Source: Chamaecrista fasciculata (Eukaryota > Streptophyta > Magnoliopsida > Fabales > Fabaceae). Taken from it: a DNA stretch of 64,000 nt. The DNA lies in NCBI GenBank assembly GCA_003254925.1, contig QANZ01010380.1, forward strand, positions 3,155 through 67,154, in the 5' to 3' direction. Under the pieces are notes generated by a model. That model was given only the letters and a program-made list of their open reading frames with translations, ran no database searches and had not been told where the DNA came from. Made by a program: the position numbers and the translations under genes. Shown here in pieces: positions 48,211 to 57,425 of the stretch (its first letter is position 1; each line of letters opens with the position of its first letter).

Positions 48211-48401
48211 TGATATGATTCAGAGAAAATGAAAGAAATGGGAGCAATTGAATTTCTATATTAAACAGAATGAATATACAAGTGTATATATACACTGAAC
48301 TGATACAACAGAAAGCTAACTAATTCAACTCTATAACCAAAACTATAACTAACTGAAGTCCAGCTCATCTAACTAACTACAGCTCATCAATCTCTCTATT
48401 A
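48211..48401 (-). repeat. Shared copia LTR (5' LTR of A, 3' LTR of B)
   Basis: 191 bp bounded on the left by the complement of a primer binding site (belonging to A) and on the right by 'ttccccctcaaac', the complement of a polypurine tract (belonging to B). One LTR therefore serves two elements. It differs from 52787-52980 by roughly a dozen or more changes. Confidence 0.88.
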
Positions 48402-48408
48402 TTCCCCC

Positions 48409-51400
48409 TCAAACTAATGAGGAGTTCGAAGAAACAACCATTAGTTTGGACCGAAATGCAGAAAAAACATGTTTAGAAAGAGGCTTTGTAAAACCATCTG
48501 CCACTTGCTCATCAGAAGAGATATGCTGCACAACTATTTCACCAGCCAAAGCTTTTTCTCGAACAAAATGAATATCCATCTCAATATGTTTAGTTCTTGC
48601 ATGAAGGATTGGATTGGCAGTCATATAAACTGCACTCAAGTTATCACAAAGTATAGTAGGAGGATGAATAACTGGGATATTAAGCTCACTCATTAGAGAT
48701 TTTAGCCACGAAATTTCACTTACAACAGCTGCCAAGCCTCTGTACTCTGCCTCAGTACTACTTCGTGCAACTACAGATTGTTTTTTAGAAGACCAACTTA
48801 GCAAATTTTCACCTAGAAAAATACAAAACCCTGTAGTACTTCTTCTGTCATCAACATCTGATCCCCAATCAGAATCACAATAGGCAGTTACAGAAAAAGA
48901 CTTAGGCTTAGTGAAATGTAGTCCATACGATGAAGTACCTTTAACATACCTAAGAATCTTTTTAACTGCATGCCAATGCTGCTCAGTAGGAGTCTGCATA
49001 TACTGACAGACCTTATTAACTGCAAATGAAATTTCTGGTCGCGTAACAGTAAGATATTGAAGTCCTCCAACAACACTTCTGTAAAAATGAGGATCACTGA
49101 AAGGTGGAGCAGCACTATTACTGAGCTTAATTCCTTTGGTCATGGGAATAGGTGAAGTAGATAAATCAGTCATACCAACTTTATTGATCAAATCATCAAT
49201 ATATTTCTCTTGAGACAAAGTGTAAGACCCATCAGCATTGACAATGACTTTGATGCCAAGAAAATAGTTAATCAGTCCAAGATTCTTCAAGGAAAAAGTT
49301 GAATTCAACTGTGTTATCAAACTCTGAACATCTGAATCACTTGTGCCTGTAATAAGTATGTCATCTACATAAACAAGAACATATAAAACCTTGTTGCCAT
49401 ACTTTTTTATGAATAGAGAATGATCACATCGACTGGAAACAAACCCAAATGAAAGAAGAGCTTGAGAAAGCCGAGAAAACCAAGCCCTTGGTGCCTGTTT
49501 TAATCCATACAAGGATTTATGTAACTTGCAAACCAGACTTCGATCTTGAACCTCAAAACCTTGAGGTTGAGTCATGTAGACATCTTCAGACAAGTAGCCA
49601 TTTAAAAAAGCATTGTTTATGTCTATCTGATTTATTTTCCAGCCATAAGACAAAGCAAGTGTCAAAATAAGTCTTATTGTAGCCGGTTTAACTACAGGAC
49701 TAAAAGTTTCATGAAAATCTAACCCTTCCTTTTGCAAAAATCCTTTTGCAACAAGCCTTGCTTTGTATCTTTCAATAGTACCATCAGATTTCTCTTTGAT
49801 TCGAAAAACCCATTTAGATCCTATAGCATGACAACCCTTAGGAAGAGGAACTAAAGACCATGTATTATTTTTCTGTAGAGCTTGAAATTCATCACTCATA
49901 GCAGATTGCCAAGATGGATCAGAAAGGGCTTCAGGAACATTTCGAGGTAATGTGTGAGTGAGAAAAACTTTTGGCTTGAAAATACCACTCTTAGATCGAG
50001 TTTGAATGATATTGACAGGTGGAATTGAAACTGATGGCTGAACTATAGGAGTAGAATGATGTTCTGAAGATCTTGAAGAATTAGAAGGCAGTAAAGAAGT
50101 GTTTAAACTTTGAGACTGAGAAGATGAAGATAAAGGGGTATTATTAAGAAGAGAAGTGGAAGCATGTGTAGATGGCTGCAGAGCAGAAAATGAATTATGA
50201 CAAGGTAATGGAGTTGAAAAATTTGGAGAAATAACTGGTGGTGCAGCAGCAAAAGAATTTTGCTGTGCTACTGAACTTGAACTAACTGAAAAATTCGCAA
50301 AGGGAAACTGATATTCATCAAAAACTACATCACGAGCTATATAGATTCGTTTAGATGACATGTCAAGACATTTATATCCTTTGTGAAAGGGACTATAGCC
50401 AAGAAAAACACAGGAAGTTGATCTAAACTGAAGTTTGTTTTTATTGTAGGGTCTTGTGAATGGAAAACAAGAGCAGCCAAAGGTTCTAAAAAATTTATAA
50501 AAAGGCTTTTTATGATATAAGGTTTCAAAAGGAGAGACGAACTTAAGGACAGAACTTGGCAATCTATTAATTAAGTGAACAGCTGTAGCAAATGCTTCAT
50601 CCCAATACTTCATGGGAAGTGAAGCTTGAGCCAACAAGGTAAGTCCAACTTCAGTAATGTGACAGTGTTTCCTCTCAGCAAGCCCATTCTGCTCATGTAA
50701 GTGAGGACAACTTCTGCGATGTAAAATACCTTGAGAATTCAAGTAAGAAGACAAGGATCTGTATTCTCCACCCCAATCAGATTGTACTGCCTTAATCTTA
50801 CAATCCAGCTGCAATTCGACTAGCTTCTTAAAATCAAGAAAAGCTTGCATAACATCAGATTTGTTCTTGAGCAAATATAACCAAGTGAATCTTGAATATG
50901 CATCAGTGAAATGAACATAATATCTAAAGCCACTACTAGAAAGAATAGGAGCAGGGCCCCAAACATCAGTATGGACAAGCTCTAAAGGAGAAGAATAGGT
51001 AGTGTGAGATAAAGGAGAAGGTCTTTTGTGAAATTTACCAAAACAGCAGGATTTACAAACGAAATTTGTATCATTATTATTGAAACTAATGTTACAATCT
51101 TGCAAAACTTTCTTGACAATATTAGAGGAAGGATGACCTAACCTATTATGCCATAGATTGTAAACACTAGAAGAAGAAACAACTGAATTATTCAAAGCAA
51201 CTGAATTATTCAAAACAACTGAGTTATTTAAAGGTATAGCAGAAGAAAAATAAGAGGAAGGCTGTGCTTGCAGAGAACAAGAACTGCGAATGCCAAGAAT
51301 TTGCACATCCTCAAGAGCATAGAGTCCATTTTTAGTAATGCCTCGCAAAAGTGTTATATGAGTCACCTGCTGTTTGACAAGAAAATAGTCAGAATAAAAC

Positions 51401-52758
51401 AGAAAATAAACTGAGTTATCCTTAGAGAACTTCGAAACACTAAGAAGGTTTTTAGAAATGTGAGGCACAACCAAAACATTTTTCAGACATAACTCGATTT
51501 TAGGTGAAGATGAAGAGTAAAAGAAGGAATCTCCTGAAGAATTAATTCGCAAACCTGAGCCATCTCCAATGTAAACTTGGTCATAGCTCGTATAATCTGA
51601 TCTTGTTGACAGATTAGAATCATCATTTGTGAGATGATTAGAAGCTCCCGAATCAACATACCAAGAGGAATCTGCAACTGATTCAGGTGTGGCTATCATA
51701 GCTTGTGGCTGAGCTTGTGACTTTGGAGCTGAGGAAGAAGAAGACGCAAATTGTTGAGGATCAAGTGAATAATTGGAATCAAAACGATACCAACACTGAG
51801 AAGCAATATGGCCATTCTTGCCACACACTTGACATTGAACAGAAGGTTTTGGACTAGAAAAATTATTTCTACCATAACCTCTACCAGAATTATAATTTCC
51901 TCTGCCACGATTATTCTGATATTGACCTCTGCCTCGAGAAGTATTCTGAAAAGAATTTCTTCCACCTGAATTCTGTGTGCCTCTGCCTCGATTATTAAAT
52001 TGATTTCCTCTTCCAAAATTTCCAGAATGAGCAATATTAGCTGATACAATATTATCAGCAGACTTGGACATTTGTAAACGTGCTTCTTGTGCAAGCAATA
52101 AGGCAGTAACATCAGCAATAGTAGAAGTACCAACTCGAGTAAGCATAGAGCAAACAAAAGAATCATACTCAGACGGTAAGCCACTATAGATGAAATTTAG
52201 ATGATCATTAATTCTTAGAGGCTGACCAATAGCAGACAATGCATCAGCTAGAGTTTTAATCTTGAGAAGATAGGCAGACATGGATAATGAACCTTTCTTT
52301 AAACTATGAAGTTGTGCTTTATATTGCATTTCTTTTGCAGCAGTTTGATTTGCATAGTGAGATAAAATTCGATGCCATACCTCAGAAGTAGATTTACAAC
52401 CTACAACTTGCGAAATCACTGTTTCTGTCATCGATGAAACCATCCAGGAAAGTAACAACCGATCTTGACGCTGCCAGTCAATAAACGCAGAATTCTTCTT
52501 TCCAGAAGCTTCATCTTCAGCAGATAGAAACTGTAAAGGAACAGATGGATTTTCATCAATAAAACGTTCAAGCTGATAACCGAGAATAGCAGACTCCATT
52601 TGAAGATGCCATTGCAGAAAATTGTTCTCATCCAATTTCACAGAGAACTGATGCGAGAAGGTAGTGATTCCTGTATTAGAATCAACTTTGACAGTAGACG
52701 AAGATGGAATTGTAGTAGATGGAGTGGGAGTAGGAGACGAAGTTTGAGTGCTCTCCAT
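48409..52758 (-). CDS. Copia gag-pol polyprotein, complete frame (element B)
   Basis: ATG at 52758 lies just inside the primer site. The frame is open further upstream into the LTR but without an ATG. 1449 aa, normal for copia. In order: gag, RGRG-rich nucleic-acid-binding stretch, zinc knuckle CQVCGKNGHIASQC, protease DSGASNH, integrase HHCC and D,D,E (HTDVWGP, VQSDWGGEY, LAERKH), RT YVDDILITG, RNase H (CDSDWGSDVDDRRSTTGF, SSTEAEYRGLA) and the tail EQVADGFTKPL. All catalytic residues I can check are present with no stop or frameshift, so it may still be functional even though the LTR divergence shows it is not new. Confidence 0.95.
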   Translation of the reverse strand: MESTQTSSPTPTPSTTIPSSSTVKVDSNTGITTFSHQFSVKLDENNFLQWHLQMESAILGYQLERFIDENPSVPLQFLSAEDEASGKKNSAFIDWQRQDRLLLSWMVSSMTETVISQVVGCKSTSEVWHRILSHYANQTAAKEMQYKAQLHSLKKGSLSMSAYLLKIKTLADALSAIGQPLRINDHLNFIYSGLPSEYDSFVCSMLTRVGTSTIADVTALLLAQEARLQMSKSADNIVSANIAHSGNFGRGNQFNNRGRGTQNSGGRNSFQNTSRGRGQYQNNRGRGNYNSGRGYGRNNFSSPKPSVQCQVCGKNGHIASQCWYRFDSNYSLDPQQFASSSSSAPKSQAQPQAMIATPESVADSSWYVDSGASNHLTNDDSNLSTRSDYTSYDQVYIGDGSGLRINSSGDSFFYSSSSPKIELCLKNVLVVPHISKNLLSVSKFSKDNSVYFLFYSDYFLVKQQVTHITLLRGITKNGLYALEDVQILGIRSSCSLQAQPSSYFSSAIPLNNSVVLNNSVALNNSVVSSSSVYNLWHNRLGHPSSNIVKKVLQDCNISFNNNDTNFVCKSCCFGKFHKRPSPLSHTTYSSPLELVHTDVWGPAPILSSSGFRYYVHFTDAYSRFTWLYLLKNKSDVMQAFLDFKKLVELQLDCKIKAVQSDWGGEYRSLSSYLNSQGILHRRSCPHLHEQNGLAERKHCHITEVGLTLLAQASLPMKYWDEAFATAVHLINRLPSSVLKFVSPFETLYHKKPFYKFFRTFGCSCFPFTRPYNKNKLQFRSTSCVFLGYSPFHKGYKCLDMSSKRIYIARDVVFDEYQFPFANFSVSSSSVAQQNSFAAAPPVISPNFSTPLPCHNSFSALQPSTHASTSLLNNTPLSSSSQSQSLNTSLLPSNSSRSSEHHSTPIVQPSVSIPPVNIIQTRSKSGIFKPKVFLTHTLPRNVPEALSDPSWQSAMSDEFQALQKNNTWSLVPLPKGCHAIGSKWVFRIKEKSDGTIERYKARLVAKGFLQKEGLDFHETFSPVVKPATIRLILTLALSYGWKINQIDINNAFLNGYLSEDVYMTQPQGFEVQDRSLVCKLHKSLYGLKQAPRAWFSRLSQALLSFGFVSSRCDHSLFIKKYGNKVLYVLVYVDDILITGTSDSDVQSLITQLNSTFSLKNLGLINYFLGIKVIVNADGSYTLSQEKYIDDLINKVGMTDLSTSPIPMTKGIKLSNSAAPPFSDPHFYRSVVGGLQYLTVTRPEISFAVNKVCQYMQTPTEQHWHAVKKILRYVKGTSSYGLHFTKPKSFSVTAYCDSDWGSDVDDRRSTTGFCIFLGENLLSWSSKKQSVVARSSTEAEYRGLAAVVSEISWLKSLMSELNIPVIHPPTILCDNLSAVYMTANPILHARTKHIEMDIHFVREKALAGEIVVQHISSDEQVADGFTKPLSKHVFSAFRSKLMVVSSNSSLV

Positions 52759-52786
52759 AGAGAGACTTTCTAGGCTTCTGATACCA

Positions 52787-52980
52787 TGATATGATTCAGA
52801 GAAAATGAAGAAAAATAGAAGCAATTGAATTTTCTATATTGAACAGAATGAATATACAAGTGTATATATACACTGAACTGTTACAACCGAAAGCTTAACT
52901 AATTCAGCACAATAACCAAAGCTATAACTAACTGAAGTCCAGCTCATCTAACTAACTACAGCTCATCAATCTCTCTATTA
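52787..52980 (-). repeat. 5' LTR of copia element B
   Basis: 194 bp, from TGATATGATTCAG to CTCTCTATTA on the plus strand. The 'gcttctgatacca' on its left is the complement of the tRNA-iMet primer site. Confidence 0.88.
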
Positions 52981-53070
52981 AGTATATAACCCGACCTCAC
53001 ATTTTCGAAATTCTGCCACGAGATAGTTGCTACCATAATTTGACAAAGATTTAGTACCTCATTCATTTTA

Positions 53071-53600
53071 GGGTAAATTACACTTTGGTACCCTGTGGTT
53101 TGAAACCTGACACTTTGGTACCTTGTAGTATTCTCTATTAACACTTTGGTACCCTTGGGAATTATTTTGTAACTTTAACCATAACAAATTTTGCAAAAAT
53201 TACATATTGACCCCAAAAAAATTTAAATTTTTCATTTTAGTCCCTAGATAATATGTATTTAGAGATCTATTTGTAATTTTTTGAAAATTTTTTAGGGTCA
53301 ATATGTAATTTTTGAAAAAAATTTTATGGTTAAAATTACAAAATAGTTTTTTAATAAATTAACGACAGACTGCATTCAATTTTTCAATATGAGTTAGAAT
53401 TTAAGCTTCTTTTTCTATCAATTTTATATTATATATTATTAGCCATACAAATTATTTCGTTAATATTTGGCCAAAGTAAGAACAAAGGATAAAATTGACC
53501 AAAATGTGAAACATTGGGCACGAAATTGGCTATAAAAAAATATTGGGGACGAAATTGACAGTTGGTGTAAAGTTTGAGGACGAAATTAGTATTTTTTTCC
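53071..53600. mobile_element. Chimeric inverted-repeat element remnants (families X and B)
   Basis: The left part (53071-53346) begins GGGTAAATTACACTTTGG with 'tttgaaacctgacactttgg' and forms its own partial hairpin around 'accccaaaaaaattt'. The same family occurs at 62818 and 63441. From 53347 the sequence switches abruptly to the right two-thirds of family B (as in 12575-12832), ending near 'gtatttttttcc'. Neither element is complete. Confidence 0.65.
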
Positions 53601-53689
53601 TAGTTGTTAATGAACACGTATGAATTTTTGCCTAGTTATGAATTTGAATTTCCAAACTTAAGAATTAGTATCTTTCATGCTCCAAAATT

Positions 53690-53990
53690 ATGACCATATG
53701 AAATTTAAGTCAAGTTAAACTTTGGTAAAATTTATTATTTAAATCTTTATTATAAAGTTCTTCGATAAATATAACTATAAGGCATGCGACAGAAGTTTTT
53801 AGCGTGACTAATCATAATAAAAAGAGCTTATAAATTAAGTTTATGATTAGAGGAGAGCCTTACTGTAAAATATAATAAATTTGATCTAAATTTTTTCCTT
53901 AAACGAATATTGGTAAAAAAGAAAATGATATTGTATGTACTCACATAAGATGCAATAATATTCTGAGCATTTTTATATAAATTCTTATTT
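53690..53990. repeat. Inverted copy of 56740-57090, left arm
   Basis: The complement of this stretch aligns, with moderate divergence, to about 56800-57090. The best part is 'gctcagaatattattgcatc..atgtgagtaca'. Further matches include 'tctcctctaat.ataaact' and 'atgattagtca.gc'. The two arms bracket the truncated pectinesterase copy. Confidence 0.65.
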
Positions 53991-54028
53991 TACAACTCTT
54001 ACAGCTTTGAATTAGACCAACCCGATTT

Positions 54029-54270
54029 NNNNNNNNNNNNNNNNNNNNNNNNNNNNNNNNNNNNNNNNNNNNNNNNNNNNNNNNNNNNNNNNNNNNNNNN
54101 NNNNNNNNNNNNNNNNNNNNNNNNNNNNNNNNNNNNNNNNNNNNNNNNNNNNNNNNNNNNNNNNNNNNNNNNNNNNNNNNNNNNNNNNNNNNNNNNNNNN
54201 NNNNNNNNNNNNNNNNNNNNNNNNNNNNNNNNNNNNNNNNNNNNNNNNNNNNNNNNNNNNNNNNNNNNNN
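54029..54270. other. Assembly gap (242 N)
   Basis: Run of undetermined bases between AT-rich sequence and a short inverted-repeat element. Confidence 0.99.
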
Positions 54271-54590
54271 GGGCACGCAAATATGTATGTAAAATAAATA
54301 AGGGACTAAATTGTTAACTTAGTAAAGAAAGAGAGACTAAATAGTAAATTTTCTCTTATTTTTAATTTCATAGACTAAAGTTTTAAACATAGACGACCAG
54401 AAAGGGGTGGAGCCATATAATATTAGATTAGAGGCTTTGCGTGCCCTAACGGGCACGCAAATATGTATGTAAAATAAATGAGGGACTAAATCGTTAACAC
54501 AGTAAAAAAGAAGGGATCAAATAATAATTTTCCTCTTATTATTAATTTTGTACTATAGTTTTGGGTGGAACCATATAATATAAGATATAT
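54271..54590 (+). mobile_element. Two head-to-tail copies of a ~176-bp TIR element
   Basis: Copy 1 runs 54271-54446 from GGGCACGCAAA to TTTGCGTGCCC, an 11-bp perfect terminal inverted repeat. Four bases (TAAC) later copy 2 starts with the same GGGCACGCAAA at 54451, and it decays into a TA microsatellite near 54585 without a right end. Internal sequence ('taagggactaaat.gttaac') is shared between copies. Confidence 0.7.
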
Positions 54591-54905
54591 ATATATATAT
54601 ATAAACGTCGAAGGGGGAGGAGGGCTTAATTGGATTCTATGAAAGAATTTGGATTATGAAAATTTGAGCAAATAAAAAAAATTGGAATAGCAGCGCGCAT
54701 GGGCGCCTGATCAAGAAGTGAATGTGATAAATTCACAATGGAACAGGGCGAAATGACACAAGGGATGATCGAGAATGACTTAATCGCACAGTGCTACCTA
54801 GTGTGATTGATCATGTGTGCAATTAGTCATCATTACAAAAATTTGGGCATGTATATTGGAGGTATATCATATGATAATTCTCATGCTACATCACATGGAG
54901 AGGCT

Positions 54906-55166
54906 TCACTTGGTGAAGCCAAGGTCAAAAGGAATATGGAGAGGCTTCATCCACAACTCAGCTCTAGAGTTGTCTCCTCCTTTAAGGAATTGACCAACGG
55001 TGAAGCGAGCAGCTTGGTCTCTAGAGATAAGTCCCTTATAACCTGGCCACCTCACTCTTCCTGCTACATTAGCACCAGGTCCTACGTTGTTGTACTCTGC
55101 ATAGTATATTGTGTTTAGGAACAAGTTCCCATCCCAAGGTGTCCATCCAACTGGTTGAATCAAGTC
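54906..55166 (-). pseudogene. Truncated pectinesterase duplicate (C-terminal fragment)
   Basis: Encodes the last 85 or so residues of the pectinesterase at 57426-59242 (QPVGWTPWDGNLFLNTIYYA to PFDLGFTK) with about five amino-acid differences and no stop. The match continues downstream of the stop codon to about 54586, so roughly 580 bp were duplicated (compare 57105-57687). Homology ends abruptly at 55167, inside the coding sequence. It lacks all catalytic motifs, the pro-domain and a promoter, so it is a pseudogene. Confidence 0.9.
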
Positions 55167-55169
55167 ACC

Positions 55170-56740
55170 AATTCAACCTTTAAATAATCATAATTTAGCT
55201 AATGATTAATTATTCTCAATATGGGAGGTATAGGATTTATGATTGGTGTTAGATATCAGAATTTAATTATTCTCAAATTTTAGCTAGCATTTCTGTGTTG
55301 TGCATCTGTAGTTTTTTGTAGTGCCTATGATCTGTGTAAGTTGTAGCACGAAGTGAACTATATGTACGTACTCTAAAAGAGCAACCTTTATCATGTAGGG
55401 ATGATCACTTCAAAAGGTTGTAGGTTAGGTTGGATTTAGTGAATTGTACGTGACATATATATATTTAAGAATCTTGGTATAGAAATTGGAAAGCTTCATA
55501 ATGTTTCAAGGTGTTTAGCTAAACTAATTAGAGACATGGATTCTACATTAAAACAGAGCTGATATAGTCATAAACCGACCGGTCTATATATAGTTTTTAA
55601 TGGATTCTACATTAAAACAGAGCTGGTATAGTCATAAACCCACCGGTCTATATATAGTTGTTAATGAACATTTATGAATTTTTGCCTAGTTATGAATGTG
55701 AATTTCCAAACTAAAGAATTAGTATCATCATGCTCCAAAATTGTGAGAATACTCCACGGTCCACACATTTTCATTTGGACTACTGTACACATGTTTCACT
55801 CCGTAGTCATTAAACTAAATACATGTGTGTATATAGTTTAAAAAGGTCATCAGGAACCCTTTGGATTACATTTCAATTGGAGACCAAGAATTTTTTTTGT
55901 CTGAGTTGCAACATTTTTAAAGACTACAAAACTTTGTAATGTAACCGTGTAATTGAAGTCTCTCCTTAATTACTTTAATTTGTAGTGACATTATAATATA
56001 TATATATAAGTTTCTATTTTGTTATATATGTTATTGATGATGCTTTTATTGATTTATATATGAAATTGGAATTTGTTTAATAAATTATGGATTGATTCAG
56101 TAATAATGAATTTAGAAGGAAAAACAAACGAAATTGGCAACGTTCTCCTACAGAATTAGCCATGGATGCACAGACGTTGCTAGACGTCAAAATATAATAA
56201 TACATTGATTATATTTAGCAACGTCTTCATCAATAATTCGCAACGTCACAATCCGTTTCTAAATCTAAATTAGCAAAAGATTTATCTTTTCTTTTCAATT
56301 TAGCAAAAGATTTTTCCATAGCAGTGATATTTTATAAAAGAAAATTTATATTTTGATCCTAAGAAGAGATAGTGACTTTTCAGTGTAGTCATTCAAAGAT
56401 TATTACTGTCAATTTATTCCCTCACAAATAAACTCCTTTCAATGTTACCTTTATATCCATGTTTCTTTCAATATTAATGATTAAATTGACATATATAAGA
56501 TTACTTTAATACTTGTTTATATATGTAAATAAAAAAAATTAAGTCAATTAAAATTGAATCGTCAAATCACATTATTTGTTGAAGACCAGAAAATAATTTT
56601 TCTCATTTTATGATTATCCACTTCCTAAATTTGAATAGTCACAATTACTTTGCTATAGTTATGTGAGTCACTTTTGATTTTCAATATGTATTTTTTATGA
56701 GAGAGATATATATAATCTCCTTTTCGAGACATTATCATGC
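55170..56740. other. Gene-free interval between pectinesterase copies
   Basis: AT-rich. A 63-bp tandem duplication is at 55539-55664. Near 56120-56326 'agcaacgtc' and 'tagcaaaaga' recur and the patch ends 'tttttccatagcagtg', possibly a decayed CACTA-like end. No gene is seen. Confidence 0.45.
55539..55664 (+). repeat. 63-bp tandem duplication
   Basis: Units at 55539 and 55602 both start 'ggattctacattaaaacag' and end in 'tctatatatagtt.ttaatg', differing at about four positions. No coding role is visible. Confidence 0.88.
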
Positions 56741-57090
56741 ATTAAATGTCCTCCCCAATAGGGATTCAAAAATAGTCAGCACATTGTCATTTCGAAAATT
56801 AGAGTTTATTTATATAAAAGATGCTCAGAATATTATTGCATCATATGTGAGTACAAATGTACAATACAATTTTTTTATATCTACAGACTACATTCATTGA
56901 AAGTCAAAATTTAGATAATGTTTCTTATATATATTTTACTATAAGCTTCTCCTCTAATTATAAACTTCATTTTTAAATGATTAGTCATGCGAAAAAAGAT
57001 TGCCCCGTGTCATGTATTTATTAAGAAACCTTATGACAAAAATTTAAATAATTTTATCTAATTTTAACCCATGACTTAAAAGTTTTATGG
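56740..57090. repeat. Inverted copy of 53690-53990, right arm
   Basis: Reverse-complement partner of the arm described at 53690-53990, located immediately downstream (gene sense) of the pectinesterase 3' flank. Confidence 0.6.
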
Positions 57091-57425
57091 AGGCATATGT
57101 ATATATATATATAAACATTGAGGGGGGAGGGGGGCTTGATTGCAACCAATGAAAGAATTTAGATTATGAAAAATTGAAGAAATCAAAAAATTGAAATAGC
57201 AGCGCCCATGCGCGCCTGATCAAAAAGTCAATGTGAAAACCTACTAAAAAAAAAAGTCAATGTGAAAAATTCACAATGGAACAGGGCCAAAGGACACGAG
57301 GGATGATTGGTAGTGACTTAATTGCAGAGTGCTTGCTCATGTGTGCAATTAGTCATCTTTACCAAGATTTGGGCATCTGGGAGGGATATCATATGATAAT
57401 CCTCACGCTACATCACAGAGAGGCT

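Larger units (their letters stand above)
44679..48401 (-). mobile_element. Ty1/copia element A, truncated at the assembly join, sharing an LTR with element B
   Basis: Its 5' LTR is 48211-48401, with the tRNA-iMet primer site complement 'tctgatacca' at 48201-48210. The 3' part of pol and the 3' LTR are missing beyond the single N at 44678. It is in the same orientation as element B and very similar in sequence. The same LTR serves as the 3' LTR of element B. Confidence 0.85.
48211..52980 (-). mobile_element. Ty1/copia element B, full length
   Basis: LTRs at 48211-48401 and 52787-52980 (about 190 bp, roughly 92% alike by eye), the tRNA-iMet primer site complement at about 52777-52786, a polypurine tract complement at 48402-48414, and one uninterrupted polyprotein frame. 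LTR ends are TGATA on one side and TATTA on the other rather than a clean TG/CA pair. Target duplication cannot be tested because the left side is another element. Confidence 0.9.

Noticed and set aside
45470..52184. Several leucine-rich ORFs of 60-160 codons overlapping the copia genes
   Set aside because: They are out-of-frame shadows of the gag-pol frames and lack independent support.
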